NCBI RefSeq assembly: GCF_014892515.1
Contig: NZ_JADBGR010000079.1
Coordinates: 1 to 39,542 of the forward strand
Length of the DNA: 39,542 bases
Reading direction: 5' to 3'
Source of the DNA: Myceligenerans pegani
Lineage (GTDB): Bacteria > Actinomycetota > Actinomycetes > Actinomycetales > Cellulomonadaceae
A model generated the notes under the pieces. That model ran no database searches. It saw only the letters and a list, made by a program, of their open reading frames with translations, and was not told the origin of the DNA. The position numbers were made by a program, and so were the translations under genes. Of this stretch, positions 1 through 15,566 are shown piece by piece; positions within the stretch are counted from its first letter, which is position 1; each line of letters starts with the position of its first letter.

Positions 1-1
1 G

Positions 2-3000
2 ACGGCGTTTGTGTTGACGGGGCAGGGGAGTCAGCGGGTGGGGATGGGGCGTGAGTTGTATGGGTCGGAGCCGGTGTTTGCTGCGGCGTTCGATGCGGTG
101 TGCGGGGGGTTGGATGCGGTGCTGGATCGTCCGTTGCGGGAGGTGGTGTTCGCGGAGGAAGGGTCTGCGGAGGCTGGTCTGTTGGAGCGGACGGTGTTTG
201 CTCAGGCGGCGTTGTTTGCGGTGGAGACGGCGTTGTTTCGGCTGGTGGAGAGTTTTGGGGTGCGTCCGGACTTTCTGCTGGGGCATTCGATCGGTGAGGT
301 GACGGCTGCGCATGTGGCGGGGGTGTTGGATCTTGGGGATGCGTGTTCCTTGGTGGCGGCGCGGGGTCGGTTGATGCAGTCGGCGCCGGCTGGTGGCGTG
401 ATGGTGGCGGTGGAGGCGTCGGAGGAGGAAGTGACGCCGACGTTGGTTGCGGGTGTGGAGGTTGCGGGGGTGAATGGTCCGTCGTCGGTGGTCGTGTCTG
501 GTGACGCCCAGGCGGCGCAGCAGGTGGAGTGGGTGTGGCGTGAGCGGGGTCGTCGGGTGAAGCGTCTGTCGGTGTCGCATGCGTTCCATTCGGCGCACAT
601 GGACGGGGTCCTGGCCGAGTTCGAGGAGGCGATCTCGGGTCTGACGTTCCGCGAGCCGGCCATTCCTGTGGTCTCCAACGTGACCGGCCGGATCGCGACC
701 GAGCTGACGTCGCCCGCCTACTGGGCGCGGCAGATCCGTTCGACGGTCCGGTTCCATGACGGTGTACAGACCCTGCGGGACGCGGGTGTGGTGCGCTACC
801 TGGAACTAGGGCCCGACGGCGTCCTGAGCGCCCTCCTGCCCGACGCCGTCCCCGCCCTGCGCACAGGCCGCCCCGAGAAGCTCACCTTCCTGACCGCGCT
901 CGCCACCCTGTTCGCGGACGGCATGGAAGTCGACTGGCGCCGGCTCGCGGCAGGGCCGGCCGTCGACCTGCCCACCTACGCGTTCCGGACCCGGAACTTC
1001 TGGCTCCAGCCGACCCCCGCGGGCGCCGTCGACACCGGTCATCCGGCGATCGGCGGGCCCGTGCCGCTCGCCTCCGGCAACGGGACCGTGTTCTCGGGCC
1101 GGCTCGGCGCGCTGCCCGGGGCCGATCCCGGAGAGGCGCCCGGCTCGGTCGTGCTCGATCTGGCGCTGCACGCCGGAACGGAGCTGGGTGACATCGGCGA
1201 GCTCGACGTCGAGCGGGCGCTCGTGCCGCCCCCGGACGGTGGGCTCGAGGTCCAGGTGGCGGTGGCCGCTCCCGACGAGGACGGCGGTACGCCGTTCACG
1301 ATCCACGCCCGCCCCGAGGACACGGGCGAGACGTGGACCCGCTACGCCACAGGGATCTACGTCCCGGCCGCCGGCCGCCCGCCGGCGGGCGGCGCGACCG
1401 AACCGTTCGAGGTCGCTCTTCCCGAGGACCTCACGGGCGCGGCCCGGCGGTACGCGCTTCACCCGACCCTGCTGGCCGGCGTGTTGCGGGAGGTGTCGCC
1501 GGACGACGCGGTGGTCTGGCGCGGTGTCCGCCTGTATCGCTCGGGAGCCGCGGCGGTCCGCGCCGCGTTCGCGGGCACCGGGCTCACGCTCACGGACCTG
1601 GACGGCAACCTCGTCCTGACCGTCGAGTCCGTCGAGTTCGGCACCCTGGAGCGCGCCGAGCGGCACCACGCCACGGCGCTGCTCGCCCTCGACCGGACGC
1701 CGCTCCCCTCGGTGCATCCGGCTCCTGTCCGGTGGGCCGTGCTGGGCGACGTGGAGCACCTGCTCCCGCAGGCCCCGCATCATGCCACCCTGGCCGAGCT
1801 GACCGGATCCCTCGCGACGCCGGACCGGCCCGAGGCGGTCGTCACCACGGTCGCCGACCCGCATCGCATGCTCACGCTGCTCCGCGACTGGCTGGCCGAA
1901 GACCGCCTCGCCGCCGTGCCGCTGGTCCTGTGCGGCTCTCCCGACGAACCGGCCGCCGCGGTGTCCTGGGGCCTGGCACGCTCCGCCCAGGCCGAGGCCC
2001 CAGGCCGCCTGGTTCTCGTGGACCTCGACGACGCCGGCCCGGCCGACGAGACCCTCCTGTCCGCGGTCGTGGCCTCGGGCGCGCCCGAGGTGTCCGTCCG
2101 CGGCGGCCGGATCTGGACACCCCGTCTGGTGCGGAAGGAGGCCGGGGACACGCCCGGGGCCGTCCCGGACGGCATCGTCCTGGTCACCGGCGGCGCGGGC
2201 GCGCTCGGCTCGCTGGTCGCCCGGCATCTCGTGCGCGAGCACGGCGTCCGGCGGTTGGTGCTGGCGGGGCGCCGCGGACCGGACACCCCGGGCGTGGAGG
2301 CGCTGGCCGAGGAACTGCGCGGGCTGGGCGCGGAGGTCTCGGTGGCCGCGTGCGACGTCGGCGACCGTGCCCAGGTGGCCGCGCTGCTCGACGCCGTCGG
2401 GCCGCTCGCCGGCGTCGTGCACGCGGCCGGTGTCCGCGACAACGGCCTGATCGGCACGCTCACGCCCGAACGACTCGACGCCGTCCTGCGTCCCTCCGTG
2501 GACGGGGCCCGTCACCTGCACGAGCTCGCCGGTGACGTGCCGCTCTTCGTGCTGTTCTCCGCGACGGCCGGCCTCCTCGGGACTCCCGGGCAGGCGGCCT
2601 TCGCGGCCGCGGGTTCCGCACTGGACGCTCTCGCCCGACGACGGCGTGCCCAGGGACAGCACGCGGTGTCCATCGCGTGGGGGCTCTGGGACCTCGGTAC
2701 GGGGCACGACCACGACGCGGACCTCTCCGACCGGCATCGCGAGCGGTACGCGCGTGAAGGCCTCCGACCGATCACGGAGGAGGAGGGCCTGGCCCTGTTC
2801 GACAGGGCGCTGGGGCCGGACACCGATCCGGTCGTCGCGGCGGTGCGTCTCGACCCGGCCGGCCTGCGCGCGTCCGACGACGTCCCGCCGCTGCTCCGCA
2901 CGCTCCTGCCCGCCGGCTCCCGGCGGCCGGTGCGGTCCACGCGGACCCAGCTCCTCGCCGACCAGTTGCACGACCTGGAGCCGGAGGAGCGCGGCGGCCA

Positions 3001-3478
3001 CGTCCTGGACCTCGTGCTCCGCCAGGTCACCCAGGTTCTCGGCGGTGTGGACGCGCCGCCGGACCGCCCGTTCCGTGACCTCGGATTCGACTCGCTGACC
3101 GCGGTGGATCTGCGCAACCGGCTCGCGGCGGCCGCGGGAACCGCGCTGCCCGCGACGCTCGTCTTCGATCACCCGACCCCGGCGGCCCTGGCGGACCGGC
3201 TGATGGAGCTGGTCCTGCCGGACACGAGCCCGGCCGAGCGGGGCAAGGCCGAGCTCGACCAGCTCGGCGACATCATCGCCGGACTCGGGGAGGACGACGA
3301 CGAACTGCGCTCCCTGCTGACCGTCCGGCTGCGGACCCTGCTCGCCCGGCTCGCGGAGAAGCCCGCCCTGCCCGACTGGGACGGCGCGTCCGACACGGCC
3401 GAGCGGATCGAGTCCGCCTCGGCCGCCGAGATCTTCGACTTCATCGACAACGAACTCGGCCGCACGGCCGGCCACTGA
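2..3478 (+). CDS. Modular type I polyketide synthase, 3' part (AT - pseudo-DH - inactive KR - ACP), truncated by window edge
   Basis: The reading frame is open through the left edge, so the KS and gene start lie outside. The AT domain opens with GQGSQ, has its nucleophile in GHSIGE (Ser codon 287-289) and HAFH at 578-589, the motif typical of malonyl-CoA selectivity. A shortened DH-like region (about 1040-1660) lacks the HxxxGxxxxP motif, and HPTLLAG replaces the usual HPxLLDA. The KR keeps a GGAGALG cofactor loop (near 2190), but the catalytic Lys, Ser, Tyr and Asn are replaced by Ser (2495), Ala (2561), Phe (2600) and Gly (2612), so it should not reduce. The ACP has an intact GFDSL serine (3092). 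The C-terminus ends in an acidic helical docking tail. The next PKS gene starts 26 bases on, so this is the penultimate module. By inference it adds malonate and leaves the beta-keto group. Codon use before about base 600 differs sharply from the rest. Confidence 0.95.
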   Translation, partial: TAFVLTGQGSQRVGMGRELYGSEPVFAAAFDAVCGGLDAVLDRPLREVVFAEEGSAEAGLLERTVFAQAALFAVETALFRLVESFGVRPDFLLGHSIGEVTAAHVAGVLDLGDACSLVAARGRLMQSAPAGGVMVAVEASEEEVTPTLVAGVEVAGVNGPSSVVVSGDAQAAQQVEWVWRERGRRVKRLSVSHAFHSAHMDGVLAEFEEAISGLTFREPAIPVVSNVTGRIATELTSPAYWARQIRSTVRFHDGVQTLRDAGVVRYLELGPDGVLSALLPDAVPALRTGRPEKLTFLTALATLFADGMEVDWRRLAAGPAVDLPTYAFRTRNFWLQPTPAGAVDTGHPAIGGPVPLASGNGTVFSGRLGALPGADPGEAPGSVVLDLALHAGTELGDIGELDVERALVPPPDGGLEVQVAVAAPDEDGGTPFTIHARPEDTGETWTRYATGIYVPAAGRPPAGGATEPFEVALPEDLTGAARRYALHPTLLAGVLREVSPDDAVVWRGVRLYRSGAAAVRAAFAGTGLTLTDLDGNLVLTVESVEFGTLERAERHHATALLALDRTPLPSVHPAPVRWAVLGDVEHLLPQAPHHATLAELTGSLATPDRPEAVVTTVADPHRMLTLLRDWLAEDRLAAVPLVLCGSPDEPAAAVSWGLARSAQAEAPGRLVLVDLDDAGPADETLLSAVVASGAPEVSVRGGRIWTPRLVRKEAGDTPGAVPDGIVLVTGGAGALGSLVARHLVREHGVRRLVLAGRRGPDTPGVEALAEELRGLGAEVSVAACDVGDRAQVAALLDAVGPLAGVVHAAGVRDNGLIGTLTPERLDAVLRPSVDGARHLHELAGDVPLFVLFSATAGLLGTPGQAAFAAAGSALDALARRRRAQGQHAVSIAWGLWDLGTGHDHDADLSDRHRERYAREGLRPITEEEGLALFDRALGPDTDPVVAAVRLDPAGLRASDDVPPLLRTLLPAGSRRPVRSTRTQLLADQLHDLEPEERGGHVLDLVLRQVTQVLGGVDAPPDRPFRDLGFDSLTAVDLRNRLAAAAGTALPATLVFDHPTPAALADRLMELVLPDTSPAERGKAELDQLGDIIAGLGEDDDELRSLLTVRLRTLLARLAEKPALPDWDGASDTAERIESASAAEIFDFIDNELGRTAGH

Positions 3479-3504
3479 CCGCGGTCCGACGAGAAAGGTG
3501 CGCC

Positions 3505-9647
<6,143 letters not shown>

Positions 9648-9648
<1 letters not shown>

Positions 9649-10388
9649 TGGACAGCCTGTGGTTCCGCCGATTCGCCCCCGAAGCCGAGGGCCGCCTGCG
9701 CCTGCTCTGCTTCCCGCACGCCGGAGGTGCCGCCAGCACCTACAGCACGCTCTCGCGGGCCCTCGCCCCGCACCTCGACGTCCTGTCGGTGCAGTACCCC
9801 GGGCGGCAGGACCGCCGGAACGAACCCCTCGTCGCCGAGATCGAGGATCTCGCCGCCCGGATCGCCGACCGGCTGCCGGACGGGCCCTACGCCTTCTTCG
9901 GCCACAGCATGGGCGCCGTCGTCGCCTACGAGGTCGCACGGCTGCTGGCGGACACCGGCCCGGTCCGGATGTTCGTCTCGGGGCGGGCGGCCCCGTCCGT
10001 TCCCAACAGCCGGTTCGTGCACCGGATGGACGACCGAGGACTCATCAGCGATGTCCGGTTCCTCCGAGGTATGGGCAGTTCGGTCCTCGACGACCCCGAT
10101 GTGCTGGCGATGGTTCTGCCGGTACTGCGCGCCGACTACACCGCCATCGAGACGTACCGGTGGACCCCTGGTCCGCCGCTGGAGGTTCCCGTCACGGTTC
10201 TCGTCGGCGACGAGGACCCGCTGGTCGACGCACGCCAGGCCCGTGCGTGGGAGGAGCACACCACCGGCGAGCTCACCCTGCGGCCCTACCCGGGCGGTCA
10301 CTTCTATCTCGAGGATCAGCCCCAGCGGGTGGCCCGGGACCTTCTGGACGACCTCGGCGTGACGGTGGCAGGGCCGAGCCCGCAGTGA
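9648..10388 (+). CDS. Type II thioesterase (alpha/beta hydrolase)
   Basis: A 246-residue stand-alone thioesterase of the kind that clears stalled or misprimed acyl groups from PKS carrier domains. The nucleophile elbow is GHSMG with Ser87, an acid candidate lies in GDEDP (Asp188 or Asp190), and the catalytic His is His218 in GGHFYL. The N-terminal FPHAGGAAS block, which forms the oxyanion hole region, is typical of the family. Its ATG overlaps the TGA of the preceding PKS gene by one base and is preceded by AGAGAGGAAA, so it is translated together with the synthase. Because the synthase ends in a reductase, this protein is more likely an editing enzyme than the product-releasing one. Confidence 0.95.
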
Positions 10389-10430
10389 GGTGCACGCCTG
10401 CCGACCACGAATCTCGCCGGAGGAATCCCG

Positions 10431-11264
10431 TTGCCTGCCTCTCTCCTCGCCGTGAGCGACCTGCACGTCGCGTACGACGAGAACCGGAGCGTCGTCGACG
10501 CGATCATGCCCGAGACGGACGACGACTGGCTGATCGTCGCCGGGGACGTGGGCGAGCGTTTCGACGACATCGAGGCGACACTGAGCCTGCTGCGCGGCCG
10601 GTTCCGGCGGGTGATCTGGACACCGGGGAACCATGAGCTGTGGACCCATCCCGGTGACGCGGTACAGCTGCGGGGTCAGGCACGGTACGAGGCCCTGGTG
10701 CGCCTGTGCCGCGAGCTCGACGTCGTCACGCCGGAGGACGACTACCCGGTCTGGTCGGCACCGGACGGCCCGGTCGTGGTGGTGCCGCTGTTCGCGCTCT
10801 ACGACTACTCCTTCCGCGTCCCCGGTGCGGACACGAAGGAGGAGTCGCTCCGGCGCGCCCACGACGCGGGCGTGGTCTGCACGGACGAGTTCCTGCTGCA
10901 TCCCGACCCCTACCCGGACCGGGAGTCCTGGTGCCGCGCGCGCGTTGCGGTGACGGAGGAGCGCCTGGCCGCGATCGATCCGACCCTGCCGACGGTGCTG
11001 GTCAGCCACTGGCCGTTGGTGCGGCAGCCGACCGCCGCGCTGTGGTACCCGGAGTTCGCCCAGTGGTGCGGGACCGACCTGACCGCGCGCTGGCACACCC
11101 GGTTCAGGGCGGTCGCGGCCGTCTACGGCCACCTGCACATACCGCGTTCGACGACGTACGACGGCGTCGCGTTCGAGGAGGTGTCGCTGGGCTACCCGCG
11201 CGAGTGGGGGCGGCGGTCGCGGGCTCCCGCGCCGGTCCGCCGGATCCTGGGCGGGCTGCCGTGA
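10431..11264 (+). CDS. pptH: Calcineurin-like metallophosphoesterase, probable phosphopantetheinyl hydrolase (PptH-like)
   Basis: A 277-residue cytosolic metallophosphoesterase. Metal-binding motifs occur in order: SDLH (Asp10, His12), AGDV (Asp39), GNHE (Asn67, His68), a later SHWPL and GHLH near the C-terminus. The start is a TTG 7 bases after GGAGG. The last four bases overlap the start of a phosphopantetheinyl transferase (GTGA). In Mycobacterium tuberculosis a metallophosphoesterase gene (Rv2795c, PptH) sits in the same way before pptT, and the protein removes phosphopantetheine from carrier proteins, opposing PptT. The name here rests on family motifs and this arrangement. A different phosphodiester substrate remains possible. 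Confidence 0.85.
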   Translation: MPASLLAVSDLHVAYDENRSVVDAIMPETDDDWLIVAGDVGERFDDIEATLSLLRGRFRRVIWTPGNHELWTHPGDAVQLRGQARYEALVRLCRELDVVTPEDDYPVWSAPDGPVVVVPLFALYDYSFRVPGADTKEESLRRAHDAGVVCTDEFLLHPDPYPDRESWCRARVAVTEERLAAIDPTLPTVLVSHWPLVRQPTAALWYPEFAQWCGTDLTARWHTRFRAVAAVYGHLHIPRSTTYDGVAFEEVSLGYPREWGRRSRAPAPVRRILGGLP

Positions 11265-11926
11265 TCGCCACCCTGCTCCCGGCGACGGTGCGGGGCGTGG
11301 AAGCGTACGGCGACGTGCGCGACGAGCCGCCGTTCCCCGGCGAGGCCGACCTCGTCGCCGCCGCGGTCGAGGGCCGGCGCAGGGAGTTCGTCACGACCCG
11401 CCGTTGCGCCCGGCAGGCCCTCGCGCAGCTCGGCCTGCCGCCGGTCGCGATCCGTCCCGGCCCCGGACGCGCCCCGAGGTGGCCCACCGGGGTGGTGGGC
11501 AGCCTGACGCACTGCACCGGCTACCGCGCGGCAGCGGTCGCACGCGCGGAGGACGTGTCGGCGGTGGGGATCGACGGTGAACCGCACGCGCCGCTGCCGG
11601 GCGGTGTGCTGGAGTCGGTCGTCGTGCCCGGAGAGACGGAGATGCTGCGCCGGATCACCCGGGTGGACCCGACGACGCACTGGGACCGCCTCCTGTTCAG
11701 CGCGAAGGAGTCGGTCTACAAGGCATGGTTCCCCCTGACCGGCCGGTGGCTGGGCTTCGAGGACGCCCGTCTGGAGATCGATCCGCATGCCCGGACGTTC
11801 ACCGCACATCTCCGTGTCGCCGGTCACCGCCTGGACGGCGCGTCCCCGCTGACCTCGCTGGCCGGATCGTTCCTGGTGGGCCGCGGCCTGGTCCTCACCG
11901 CGGTGGTCGTCGAGCCGCGGGCGTGA
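11261..11926 (+). CDS. pptT: 4'-phosphopantetheinyl transferase, PptT type
   Basis: A 221-residue enzyme of the EntD/PptT group that moves phosphopantetheine from CoA to the serine of carrier proteins, here most plausibly the ACPs of the upstream synthase. It shows the magnesium-binding GIDGEP (Asp105, Glu107), the N-terminal RRCARQAL block, GSLTHC, and FSAKESVYKAWFPL with Lys149 and Glu150. The length is close to PptT of mycobacteria. The GTG start overlaps the stop of the metallophosphoesterase gene by 4 bases, so the two are translationally coupled. It is the last gene of the + strand operon and faces an enoyl-CoA hydratase gene 20 bases away. Confidence 0.95.
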   Translation: MIATLLPATVRGVEAYGDVRDEPPFPGEADLVAAAVEGRRREFVTTRRCARQALAQLGLPPVAIRPGPGRAPRWPTGVVGSLTHCTGYRAAAVARAEDVSAVGIDGEPHAPLPGGVLESVVVPGETEMLRRITRVDPTTHWDRLLFSAKESVYKAWFPLTGRWLGFEDARLEIDPHARTFTAHLRVAGHRLDGASPLTSLAGSFLVGRGLVLTAVVVEPRA

Positions 11927-11946
11927 CGTGCACCGCTCACGGTCAC
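11923..11946. terminator. Possible bidirectional terminator between convergent genes
   Basis: GTGACGTG (11923-11930) can pair with CACGGTCAC (11938-11946) with one bulged base. It fills the 20-base gap between two convergent stop codons. There is no U-tract, so the call is weak. Confidence 0.3.
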
Positions 11947-12738
11947 TCAGCGTCCCGGGAACGACGGTGGCCGCTTGGCCAGGAACGCGGCCGTGCCCTC
12001 GCGCATGTCACCGGTCGTGAACGTCTTCCGGAAGGCCGCCTTCTCGACGGCGAGCGCGTCAGCAGTGGTTCTCCCGACCGAGTCGCCGATCGCCGACTTG
12101 CACAACGCGACCGCGACCGGTGAGCGCGTGGCGATCTCGGCGAGGGTCGCGGCGGCCGAGTCGAGCATTTCCTCTCGCGTGTCGAAGACCCGATTGACCA
12201 GCCCGATCCGCCGCGCTTCGACGGCATCGATCCTCCGGCCGGTGTAGATCAGCTCCTTGGCCCAGCCGGGTCCGACCCGGTGGTGCAACCGCACGCAGCC
12301 GCCGAAGCCCGGGATCAGGCCGAGCGACACCTCGGGCTGGCCGAACACCGCTGAACCGGTGGCGTAGACGAAGTCGGCGGCCATGGCAAGTTCGCAGCCC
12401 CCGCCGAGCGCATAGCCGGACACACAGGCGATCACCGGGACGGGCAACTCTTCGAGCAGGCGGGTGACCCTCTGGCCGAGCGCGCCGAAGGCCTCGCCCT
12501 CGTCCGGGGTCATCACGGACATCTCGCGGATGTCGGCTCCCGCGACGAACGCGCGCTCACCGGCTCCGGTCAGGATGACGCCGCGGATGTCGCTCCCGTT
12601 CGGTGGAAGCGGGCCTTCCAGCAAGATGCCCAACTCGGTGAGCACCTCTCTGTTCAGCGCGTTCAGCGCGTCCGGCCGGTTCACGGTGATGGTGAGGACG
12701 CCGCGGTCGTGCGACAGCAGCAGGGTCTTGTCGGTCAT
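11947..12738 (-). CDS. Enoyl-CoA hydratase/isomerase family protein
   Basis: A 263-residue crotonase-fold protein. The oxyanion-hole segments are AGADI (about 66-70) and YALGGGCELA. Both glutamates used by hydratases are present: Glu116 in GGCELA and Glu136 in QPEVSLG. This favours true 2-enoyl-CoA hydration over a pure isomerase. The gene follows the membrane flavoprotein gene by 12 bases on the same strand and is the third gene of the adenylation enzyme operon. Its CoA substrate is not evident. It could work on the product of the adenylation enzyme if that makes a CoA thioester, or on a general fatty acyl-CoA. Confidence 0.93.
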   Translation of the reverse strand: MTDKTLLLSHDRGVLTITVNRPDALNALNREVLTELGILLEGPLPPNGSDIRGVILTGAGERAFVAGADIREMSVMTPDEGEAFGALGQRVTRLLEELPVPVIACVSGYALGGGCELAMAADFVYATGSAVFGQPEVSLGLIPGFGGCVRLHHRVGPGWAKELIYTGRRIDAVEARRIGLVNRVFDTREEMLDSAAATLAEIATRSPVAVALCKSAIGDSVGRTTADALAVEKAAFRKTFTTGDMREGTAAFLAKRPPSFPGR

Positions 12739-12750
12739 GGTGGTGGCCTC

Positions 12751-14031
12751 TCAGGAGTCCCATATGGCGCCGTAGGCCGGGATGCCCCGCATCTCCAGCT
12801 GCTCGACGACGTTCCAGGTGGTCTTCTTGTTGGAGATGCAGATCACCGCTTCGGCGTCGAACTCGCGGTACGCCTGGTAGGCGAGCGCCACCAGGTCGGG
12901 CTTCCCGAGAGCCGTGGTGTCCCAGATGACCGGATCAGGCTGCACGGCGAGGATTTCTTCGACCAGGTCGTCCCCGTAGGTGGCGCGCGGGTCGCGGGTG
13001 GACCAGACGAGGCGAGACGGCGTCTCGCGCGAGAGCAGGTGTGGCAGGCACGGGCCGATACCGCTGCCGGTGGCCACCCACACGACGCGGCGGAACAGCC
13101 GGTCGATGTTCCCGACGCCGGCTGTCGGGATGCCCTTGACCCACAGGTGCGACGGGCGGTCGTCGATCAGCGCCCCGGTCCAGTCGCCCGCCCGCGAGAT
13201 GGTGAGCCGGAATCCGGGCATGCCGGGAGACGGCACGTTGGCGAAGGAGTGCCATTCGCGCAAAGGGCTACGGCTGACCGTGGTGGACGAGCCGGCGAAC
13301 GGCGTCACGCCGTAGTCGAAGCGCACGAGCGCGACGTGCGAGGAGGGAGAGCTGATGCGTACCGGTACCCGGCGCAGCCGAAGCCACGGCAGGGCGATGC
13401 TGATCGACACGACGAGCAGCACCAGGATCGGTGCCGGCCCGGTCGCGGAGACGAGGGCGGAGAAGAGGAGGGAGTGCAGCCAGAACAGGGCGAGCAGGCC
13501 CCAGCCGCCGAAGCGGTGCATCAGCTCGAAACGGTTGTGGTGGCGCGCCCGGAACGTCGGCAGCGCCGACGTGATCATGGCGAGCAGCAGTGCGGCGATC
13601 AGGTAGGTGACCACGAGCACCGCGGCGCCCACCGGCTGCACGGTCGCGGTGGCCGCGAAGACCAGGAACCACCCGGTCGCGGACGCCATCCCGCCGACGT
13701 GGATGCCGCCGAACACGTGGTAGACCTTGCCGAGCAGGGCGCGCACCCGTAGTGGCCAGGTCACCGGCGCGCTGGTCGCGGACAGGAAGATCGCGTTGAT
13801 CACGTACTGCTGCCGGATCAGCGCCGCGAGTGCGACGTTCGCCAGCACCATGCTCGAGATCGTGCCCAGGTCGCCCCACCAGCCGCCGTCGGCGAGGACC
13901 ACGAGGTTGACCGCGACCACACCGGCGGCGAGCCGGTTGTGGTGCATCAATCGCCGGTGCCGCCACACGCGGCGCCATCTTCCGCGAACCGGTGGCAGCG
14001 GGCGGGCCAGTTCGGTGTCGGCCGGTGTCAT
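12751..14031 (-). CDS. Multi-pass membrane flavoprotein / NAD(P)H oxidoreductase, TmpA-like
   Basis: A 426-residue protein. The N-terminal half holds about six hydrophobic segments (near 33-50, 58-84, 118-160 and 174-206). His172 and His186 lie on one predicted helix with 13 residues between them, the spacing of heme ligands in ferric reductase/NADPH oxidase proteins. The C-terminal half looks like a ferredoxin-reductase fold, with a nucleotide-binding VATGSGIGPC (309-318) and an ending RGIPAYGAIWDS. This combination, next to an adenylation enzyme, recalls the fungal TmpA family, where the two modules can be fused. That resemblance is from memory of the family. The ATG overlaps the stop of the adenylation gene (ATGA), so the two proteins are probably made together. 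Substrate and direction of electron flow are unknown. Confidence 0.78.
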   Translation of the reverse strand: MTPADTELARPLPPVRGRWRRVWRHRRLMHHNRLAAGVVAVNLVVLADGGWWGDLGTISSMVLANVALAALIRQQYVINAIFLSATSAPVTWPLRVRALLGKVYHVFGGIHVGGMASATGWFLVFAATATVQPVGAAVLVVTYLIAALLLAMITSALPTFRARHHNRFELMHRFGGWGLLALFWLHSLLFSALVSATGPAPILVLLVVSISIALPWLRLRRVPVRISSPSSHVALVRFDYGVTPFAGSSTTVSRSPLREWHSFANVPSPGMPGFRLTISRAGDWTGALIDDRPSHLWVKGIPTAGVGNIDRLFRRVVWVATGSGIGPCLPHLLSRETPSRLVWSTRDPRATYGDDLVEEILAVQPDPVIWDTTALGKPDLVALAYQAYREFDAEAVICISNKKTTWNVVEQLEMRGIPAYGAIWDS

Positions 14032-15566
14032 GCCATGGCCTCCTCGGTGGTCAGTCCGGCGACCAGGGCCCGCTTGTCGACCTTGCCGCGGTGCGTGGTC
14101 GGCAGTTCGGCGACAGCCCGGACGGTGGCCGGCACGCAGTAGTAGGGCAGGATGCCCGCGACCACATAGCCGGCCGCGACGGCGTCCACTCCCGCCGGGG
14201 TCACGAAGCCGACCAGTTCGCCGTCGTGCAGCACGGTCGCCGCCCGTTCGCAGCCGGGTGTGCGTTCCAGCGCGGCGGTGATCGCGTCGAGCTCTACCCG
14301 GAAGCCACGAACCTTCACCTGCTCGTCGGTGCGTCCGTGGTGCTCGAGCCGGCCGTCCGGGGTCCATCGGCCGAGGTCGCGGGTGCGGAACATGCGGTTC
14401 TCGCCACCGAGGAACGGGTCGGGACGGTAGCGCTGCGCGGTCAGCTCGGGATTGCCCAGGTAGCCCTGGCTGACGCAGGCTCCACCCGCCCACAACTCGC
14501 CGACCTCGCCGATCGGGCACGGCCGAAGGCGCTCATCGAGCACGTAGACGGTGGTGTTGGGCAGCGGCGAGCCGATCGTGGGCTCCTCGCCGCGCCGGTG
14601 CGGCGGTGCGATCGTGTTCACGATGGTGACCTCGGTAGGCCCGCACGCGTTGTGGAACCGGGCGAACGACGACCAGGCGTCCGCGAGCGGGCGCGGGCAG
14701 CGCTCCCCGGCCACCGCCACCACGGCGACGTTGCGGCACAGGGCCGGATCCAGGCTCGCCAGCACACTCGGTGTCGCGATCACCACGTCGACCGAACGCA
14801 CGGCCTGCAGGATCGAGTCGCCCCTGATCACCAGTTCCGCACCACGGCACAGCGCCACGAAGATCTCCCACGCCGCCATGTCGAACGCGATGTTGAGCAG
14901 CTGCGACACCTTCATGCCCGGTCGGACGCCGAGTGCTCCCGGCCCGTGTGTGACCACGTTGCACAGATTCGCGTGCGTGACGGCGACGCCGTTCGGTGCA
15001 CCCGTGGTGCCCGAGGTGAAGATCACCATCGCCGGACCCCCCGGCGCGCTCGCGACCGCAGGCGGCTCCGCCCGCTCCCCGGAGAGCTTGTCCACCGCGA
15101 GCACCACCCGGCCGGGCAGCGCCGGAAGGGCGGTGACGAACTCGGACAGTGTCAGCACGACACGGATGTCAGCGGTCGCCGCGATATGGGCCAGGTGCGC
15201 ACCCGACGTGATCCGCGCGTCCTGCGGCACGTAGGCGGCCCCTGCCTTCAGTACCCCGAGGATGCCGACGACCATCGGGATCGAGCGCTTCACGAACAGC
15301 CCGACTCGATTCCCGGGGCCGACGCCGAGCCGCACGAGCGACCCGGCGAGAAGGTTCGCCCGTCGGTCGAGCTCGCGGTAGGTCAGCGCCTCGCCGGCAT
15401 GCGTCACCGCGACCGTCCCCGGCCGAAGCCGGGCCATGGCCTCGAACGCCCGATGCAACAGGACGAACGGCGGCGGTGCCGATGCCCCCGCCCCGAAGCG
15501 TCGGAACAACTCTTGGTCGAGTGGCGTCAGGCCGATCAATGCGGACCGGTCGATGCGATTGGTCAT
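14028..15566 (-). CDS. Stand-alone NRPS-type adenylation enzyme
   Basis: About 512 residues, an adenylate-forming enzyme with the core order of NRPS A domains: A3 FTSGTTGAPNG (about 183-193), A4 FDMAAWEIF with Asp229 at the position that binds the alpha-amino group of amino acids, A5 NACGPTE, A8 GRTDEQVKVRGFRVE, and A10 with the catalytic Lys in GKVDK. A7 reads RTRDL where TGDL is usual; the ribose-binding Asp is kept. No carrier, condensation or reductase domain follows, and no free carrier protein was found nearby. It should activate an amino acid, but the acceptor is unknown. First gene of a three-gene minus-strand operon with a membrane flavoprotein and an enoyl-CoA hydratase. GGAG lies about 11 bases before the start. 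Confidence 0.9.
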   Translation of the reverse strand: MTNRIDRSALIGLTPLDQELFRRFGAGASAPPPFVLLHRAFEAMARLRPGTVAVTHAGEALTYRELDRRANLLAGSLVRLGVGPGNRVGLFVKRSIPMVVGILGVLKAGAAYVPQDARITSGAHLAHIAATADIRVVLTLSEFVTALPALPGRVVLAVDKLSGERAEPPAVASAPGGPAMVIFTSGTTGAPNGVAVTHANLCNVVTHGPGALGVRPGMKVSQLLNIAFDMAAWEIFVALCRGAELVIRGDSILQAVRSVDVVIATPSVLASLDPALCRNVAVVAVAGERCPRPLADAWSSFARFHNACGPTEVTIVNTIAPPHRRGEEPTIGSPLPNTTVYVLDERLRPCPIGEVGELWAGGACVSQGYLGNPELTAQRYRPDPFLGGENRMFRTRDLGRWTPDGRLEHHGRTDEQVKVRGFRVELDAITAALERTPGCERAATVLHDGELVGFVTPAGVDAVAAGYVVAGILPYYCVPATVRAVAELPTTHRGKVDKRALVAGLTTEEAMA

